DNA from: Deltaproteobacteria bacterium
GTDB taxonomy: Bacteria > Desulfobacterota > Deferrisomatia > Deferrisomatales > BM512
Direction of reading: 5' to 3'
Length of the DNA stretch: 50,549 bases
NCBI GenBank assembly: GCA_030591565.1
Contig: JAUVAU010000010.1
Coordinates: 1-50,549, forward strand
The position numbers and the translations under genes were made by a program. The notes below the pieces were generated by a model, which searched no databases, had not been told where the DNA came from, and was given only the letters and a program-made list of their open reading frames with translations. Numbering within the stretch: the first letter of the stretch is position 1; each line of letters starts with the position of its first letter. This document shows positions 44,806-50,549 of this stretch, in pieces.

Positions 44806-46182
44806 ATGAAAAAGACTCGATTTACTGGCTTGGTATTGGGTTTTACCGTCGCTTTGTCACTGTGTGCGTCGGGGGCGTTTGCATCGGGCTTCGCCATCGT
44901 CGAACAGAGTGTCAGCGGCCTGGGTAACGCTTACTCCGGTTGGGCGGCTTCTGCCGAAGATCCCTCCACCATCTTCTATAACCCGGCGGGCCTCACCCGC
45001 CTGAAGGGGCAGCAGGCCTCAGTCGGCATGCACTACATCATTCCCTCCATGAAGTTCAAGAATGATGGCTCCACCACTATTGATTTGACTGGTACACCTT
45101 TAGCCCCTTTTGGAAATCAGGATCAATCCGGTGGCGACGGCGGCGATGCGGGTGAGGGTGCCCTGGTCCCCAACGCCTACTACACCTACAACATGGGCAA
45201 TATGGCCTTCGGCATCGGCATCTTTGCTCCCTTCGGTCTCACCACTGATTATGACAAGACCTGGGTAGGCCGCTACTACGCCACCGAATCGGCGATGGCG
45301 ACTCTGAACATCAACCCCACCTTCGCTTACAAGATCGACAAGCTCAGCCTGGGTATCGGCCTCTCGGCGCAGCAGGTTGACGCCACTCTCGCCAATATGA
45401 CGGACTTTGGTGCTCTGGGTGCCGGCACACTTTTCCCCCTGACGGCAATCAGCAACACCGACTACGATGTTGAAGCCTCCCTTGAGGCTGACGGCTGGGC
45501 CTATGGCTTCAACCTTGGCTTACTCTATGAAGTGAGCGACGAACTGCGCTTTGGTCTGGCTTATCGCTCCCGCTACAAGTATGACCTGGATGGCGAGGCC
45601 TCCTTCACCAGCAGTAGTGCTTCAACAGAACCATATATGACTACTTTCTTCCCCAAGCAGGATGCGTCCACCGAGCTTACTCTGCCCGACACGCTGTCGA
45701 TGAGCGGTTACTACGATGTCACGGAAGAATTGGCGGTGATGGCCGACCTGACCTGGACCCACTGGTCTACCTTTGACAAGCTTGAGGTCAAGTTCAAAGA
45801 TGGTATTGGCAATCCTGCTGACAAGACCACCGAGAAAACAGTTTACTACAACTGGGAAAACACCTGGCGCGCCTCCGTTGGCGCGACCTACAAGGTCATG
45901 CCCAACTTCCCGCTCCGTTGCGGCCTGGCCTATGACCAGTCTCCCATTCCCAATGAAGAATACCGCTCCCCCCGCGTCCCCGATAACGACCGCATCTGGA
46001 TCGCGATTGGCGCCGGTTATGATTTCACCGACCTTGTCGGTCTGGACTTTGCTTTCACCCACATCATCGTAGACGATGCTAAAATCAACAATAGCACTGA
46101 TGCATCTTCTTCAGGAACCCTCACGGGTGAGTATGAATCCGACGTCAACATCGCCAGCTTGCAGTTGAACTTCCGCTGGTAG
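44806..46182 (+). CDS. OmpP1/FadL-family outer membrane transporter
   Basis: A 458-aa outer-membrane barrel of the FadL/TodX family, which takes up long-chain fatty acids or other hydrophobic compounds. A signal peptide (MKKTRFTGLVLGFTVALSLC...AFA) is followed by the FadL hatch signature SGFAIVEQSVSGLGNAYSGWAASAEDPSTIFYNPAGL with its NPAG core. Aromatic-rich strands follow, and the protein ends in LQLNFRW with a terminal aromatic. Codon choice and a consensus promoter suggest high expression. It is convergent with the fad operon, supporting a role in fatty-acid uptake. Confidence 0.92.
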   Translation: MKKTRFTGLVLGFTVALSLCASGAFASGFAIVEQSVSGLGNAYSGWAASAEDPSTIFYNPAGLTRLKGQQASVGMHYIIPSMKFKNDGSTTIDLTGTPLAPFGNQDQSGGDGGDAGEGALVPNAYYTYNMGNMAFGIGIFAPFGLTTDYDKTWVGRYYATESAMATLNINPTFAYKIDKLSLGIGLSAQQVDATLANMTDFGALGAGTLFPLTAISNTDYDVEASLEADGWAYGFNLGLLYEVSDELRFGLAYRSRYKYDLDGEASFTSSSASTEPYMTTFFPKQDASTELTLPDTLSMSGYYDVTEELAVMADLTWTHWSTFDKLEVKFKDGIGNPADKTTEKTVYYNWENTWRASVGATYKVMPNFPLRCGLAYDQSPIPNEEYRSPRVPDNDRIWIAIGAGYDFTDLVGLDFAFTHIIVDDAKINNSTDASSSGTLTGEYESDVNIASLQLNFRW

Positions 46183-46203
46183 GTTGAGTTAAAGCTAACT
46201 ATT

Positions 46204-46239
46204 AAAAAAGCCCCCCGGCATTACGCCGGGGGGCTTTTT
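46204..46239 (+). terminator. Strong bidirectional terminator
   Basis: GCCCCCCGGC (46210-46219) and GCCGGGGGGC (46225-46234) form a perfect 10-bp stem with a 5-nt loop, with AAAAAA on the left and TTTTT on the right. It serves the porin gene and the convergent fadE operon. Confidence 0.92.
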
Positions 46240-46267
46240 GTTTGGCAGGCAGGGCAGGGCAGGGCGA

Positions 46268-48040
<1,773 letters not shown>

Positions 48041-48075
48041 CTTACTATCCTCCCTGGCTGCGCGTGGGGCAGCCC

Positions 48076-49257
48076 TTAGCTTAGATTTTCAAATATTCCA
48101 GCCGCGCCCATTCCGCCGCCGATGCACATGGTCACCATGCCGTAGCGCACATTGCGCCGTCTCATTTCACTTAGCAGTGTCGCAGTCAGCTTGGCCCCGG
48201 TGCAGCCCAGGGGATGCCCCAAGGCTATGGCTCCGCCGTTTACGTTGGTCTTCGCGTGGTCCAGCCCCAGGGTCCGCATGACATACAGCGCCTGGGAGGC
48301 GAACGCTTCGTTTAGCTCTATCAGGTCAATATCTTTGACAGTCAGCCCGGCGAGTTTTAGCGCCTTGGGCACCGCGGCAACCGGGCCGATGCCCATCTCG
48401 GAGGGGTCAACACCAGCCTGCGCGAAGCTGACAAAGCGCGCCAGGGGTTTCAACCCCAGCTCGTCGGCCAGTTCGCGGCTCATCACAACCGCAGCCGCCG
48501 CAGCGTCGCTGGTCTGAGACGAGTTGCCCGCCGTGACCGTGCCGCCCATCTTGAAGACGGGTTTCAGCTTGGCGAGTCCCTCAAGCGAGGTGTCGGCGCG
48601 TGGCCCTTCGTCCACCGAGTGGGTGAAGGTGGACTCAACTGTCTTGCCGTTCTTACCCGGCTTGGAGAGGGTGACCTCCACCGGGACAAGCTCATCGTCA
48701 AAGCGCCCGTCACCCTGGGCCGCCAGCGCACGTTTATGACTCTCAACCGCGAACGCGTCCTGATCTTCGCGTGAGATTGAGTAGCGCTCGGCCACGTTCT
48801 CGGCTGTCAGCCCCATGGAGAGGTAGAGATCAGGGCGGGTAGCCACGATCTCGGGGTTGGCCATCGGCCTGAAGCCGGTCATCGGCACCCGGGACATCGA
48901 CTCCACGCCGCCGGCCACGATAACGTCGGCCATTCCGGCCATTATCGAGGTCGCGCCCAGCGCGATCGTCTGCAATCCCGAGGAGCAAAAACGGTTGACT
49001 GTCATCGCCGCAACCGAGTCGGGCAGCCCCGCCAGCACCGAGCAGACGCGGGCGACGTTAAGCCCCTGCTCGCCCTCTGGCATGGCGCAGCCGAGCACCA
49101 CGTCGTCGATCCGCTCGGGGTCCAGCCCCGGCACGCGCTCAAGCGCGGCCTTTATAGCGGTTGCGCCCAGATTCTCCGGCCTTGCTGTGGCAAGCGCGCC
49201 TTTTTTAGCCTTGCCTACCGGGGTGCGCACACTGGAAACTATCACTGCTTCTCGCAT
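48076..49257 (-). CDS. fadA: Acetyl-CoA acyltransferase (thiolase)
   Basis: A 393-aa thiolase of beta-oxidation. The nucleophile Cys is in [14 protein letters not shown] (about 91), the catalytic His in [16 protein letters not shown] (about 350) and the second Cys in [14 protein letters not shown] near the end. It sits 12 bp after fadN and is transcribed with it. Confidence 0.95.
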   Translation of the reverse strand: MREAVIVSSVRTPVGKAKKGALATARPENLGATAIKAALERVPGLDPERIDDVVLGCAMPEGEQGLNVARVCSVLAGLPDSVAAMTVNRFCSSGLQTIALGATSIMAGMADVIVAGGVESMSRVPMTGFRPMANPEIVATRPDLYLSMGLTAENVAERYSISREDQDAFAVESHKRALAAQGDGRFDDELVPVEVTLSKPGKNGKTVESTFTHSVDEGPRADTSLEGLAKLKPVFKMGGTVTAGNSSQTSDAAAAAVVMSRELADELGLKPLARFVSFAQAGVDPSEMGIGPVAAVPKALKLAGLTVKDIDLIELNEAFASQALYVMRTLGLDHAKTNVNGGAIALGHPLGCTGAKLTATLLSEMRRRNVRYGMVTMCIGGGMGAAGIFENLS

Positions 49258-49269
49258 TTTCTTCTCCTC

Positions 49270-50549
49270 CTAGTTCCTCAGCGGTTTCCCGGTCTTCAGG
49301 GTGTGCTTGATGCGTTCAAGGGTCTTTCTCTCTGCGCAAAGCTCCATGAAAGCCCTGCGCTCCAGGTCCAGCAGATACTGCTCGTCGACTCTCTGTCCCG
49401 CCGATACCTCGCCACCGCAGAGAATCCTGCCCAGCTTGGTCGCCACCGTGGCGTCGTGCTCGGAGACGAAGCCCCCTCCACGCATGTTATGGAGCATCAT
49501 TGAAATGTTAGCCATGCCATCGCTGCCCATCACCTCCACCGTGGCGGGGAACTTCAGCGGTTGCCAGCCGGTCTCCAGCATGGAGAGGGCGGCGTGTTTG
49601 GCGTCTTCAATCAGCCGCTCGGCGTTCATGGTTATTGCGTCGCCCTGGCGCAGAAAGCCGAGGTCTCGCGCCTCGTAGGCCGAGAGGCTCACCTTCGCCA
49701 TGCCGATAGCTTCAAAGGCCTTCTTGACGAAATCAAGGGGGTTGGCTTCGCGGTCGGGCTGGGCTGCCATCGCCCTTAGCAGCATCTCTTTGGTGCCGCC
49801 GCCCGCAGGTACCAGCCCCACGCCGACCTCCACCAGCCCCATGTAGGTCTCCAAACTCGCCTGTATGCGGTGGGCGTGCAGACAGACCTCGGCGCCGCCG
49901 CCAAATACGCGGCCAAAGGGCGCGGCCACCACCGGCACCGGGGCGTACTTGATCGACATCATCGCTTTCTGGAAGGCGCGGACCATCATATCCACCTCGG
50001 GCCAGTTGCCCTCAAGGGACTCGAAGAGCAGCAGCATCAGGTTCGCGCCCACCGAAAAGTTCTCTCCCTGGTTGCCGATGACCAGCGCGTCAAAGGAGGT
50101 CCCGGCCTCGGCTGTCGCCTTATTCACGGCGGTCATTATCCCGCCGCCTATGGCGTTCATTTTGGAATGGAACTCAAGGCAAGCCACGCCGTCGCCAAGG
50201 TCCACGATGGAGGCCTCCGGGTTCTTGTAGAGGACCTTCCCGGCACGTTTCAGGTCGGCCAGCACGGTAATGCCGGGCCGCTTGGGCAGCGGGACGTGGG
50301 TTTTGGTGGCGAAGTCCCAGACCGAGGTGGCTTCACCGCTGTAAAGGTAGAAGGTGGGATTATCCGATTGGGCCAGCGCCTGCACCGCTTCGGGTACTTC
50401 CAACCCCTCGGCCAACATGCGTTTCACACTTTTTGTGACCCCCAGTTCGTCCCAGACCTGGAAGGGCCCCTTGTCCCAGCCGAAACCCCAGCGCATGGCG
50501 TCGTCGATGCTGACGATGTCGTCGCAGATACTCCCGACCTTGGAGGCGG
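49270..50549 (-). CDS. fadN: 3-hydroxyacyl-CoA dehydrogenase/enoyl-CoA hydratase, C-terminal part
   Basis: Partial: the frame stays open to the right edge (in-frame residues ASKVGSICDDIVSIDDAM precede the first internal Met), so the N-terminal NAD-binding domain is outside the window. The visible 426 residues hold the end of the hydroxyacyl-CoA dehydrogenase C-terminal domain (MRWGFGWDKGPFQVWDELGV) and a full enoyl-CoA hydratase/crotonase domain (LVIGNQGENFSVGANLML, FGRVFGGGAEVCLHAHR, VEVGVGLVPAGGGTKEML). Dehydrogenase before hydratase is the FadN order, opposite to FadB/FadJ. With fadA and fadE it forms a fadNAE operon as in Bacillus. Confidence 0.92.
   Translation of the reverse strand, partial: ASKVGSICDDIVSIDDAMRWGFGWDKGPFQVWDELGVTKSVKRMLAEGLEVPEAVQALAQSDNPTFYLYSGEATSVWDFATKTHVPLPKRPGITVLADLKRAGKVLYKNPEASIVDLGDGVACLEFHSKMNAIGGGIMTAVNKATAEAGTSFDALVIGNQGENFSVGANLMLLLFESLEGNWPEVDMMVRAFQKAMMSIKYAPVPVVAAPFGRVFGGGAEVCLHAHRIQASLETYMGLVEVGVGLVPAGGGTKEMLLRAMAAQPDREANPLDFVKKAFEAIGMAKVSLSAYEARDLGFLRQGDAITMNAERLIEDAKHAALSMLETGWQPLKFPATVEVMGSDGMANISMMLHNMRGGGFVSEHDATVATKLGRILCGGEVSAGQRVDEQYLLDLERRAFMELCAERKTLERIKHTLKTGKPLRN

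Overview
The window is a dense, high-GC stretch (I estimate about 58-60 % by eye) of a Gram-negative, didermic bacterium. It carries lipid A/Kdo synthesis, BamA, Lol transport, Skp and a FadL-type porin, together with RNase Y, LpxI and a 6S RNA directly behind zapA. The order zapA-6S-rny-ymdB and lysS-lolC-lolD-bamA-skp-lpxD-fabZ-lpxA-lpxI-lpxB-DUF374-waaA-lpxK resembles deltaproteobacterial (Desulfuromonadia/Desulfobacterota-like) genomes. That placement rests on remembered gene order, not on a search.

Layout. 1-3.5 kb: tail of an unidentified gene, then fixC-fixX (ETF:quinone electron transfer), hemB and two small genes. 3.5-7.1 kb: polA with its 3' end tandemly repeated, a ZapB-like gene, zapA and 6S RNA. 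7.2-13.7 kb: rny-ymdB, lysS, lolC and a double cyclic-nucleotide-binding protein. 14-26.4 kb: lolD-bamA, then skp-lpxD-fabZ-lpxA-lpxI-lpxB-acyltransferase-waaA-lpxK-M20 hydrolase, mostly overlapping. 26.4-27.85 kb: a small AT-richer accessory patch with an unrecognised membrane/amphipathic protein and several repeats and hairpins. 27.8-33.2 kb: trmH, queH, a second SpoU methyltransferase, nitroreductase, PHP, a BamB-like lipoprotein and a TerB-DnaJ protein. 33.3-39.4 kb: guaB-guaA-gmk-rpoZ-relA/spoT, linking GTP synthesis to (p)ppGpp. 39.4-44.5 kb: ridA, a flavodoxin/ferredoxin protein, sfsA, a tiny membrane protein, trmJ and an MTHFR-like gene. 44.8-50.5 kb: a FadL-type porin convergent with a fadN-fadA-fadE beta-oxidation operon that runs off the right edge.

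The genes make sense together. FadL plus FadNAE import and oxidise fatty acids, and FixCX could pass electrons from acyl-CoA dehydrogenase via ETF to quinone. The Lol/Bam/Skp/Lpx block builds the outer membrane.

The most unusual content is a family of short (about 227-305 bp) non-coding elements with imperfect terminal inverted repeats and CTAG at their ends. Three near-complete copies and two fragments lie in 26 kb. In five cases the flanking CTAG is the stop codon of a neighbouring gene (bamA, gmk, relA/spoT, sfsA, MTHFR), so the elements sit exactly at gene ends without disrupting them. Two unrelated cases of gene 3'-end tandem duplication (polA, trmH) and a degenerate (p)ppGpp hydrolase domain in the only RSH protein here are also notable.
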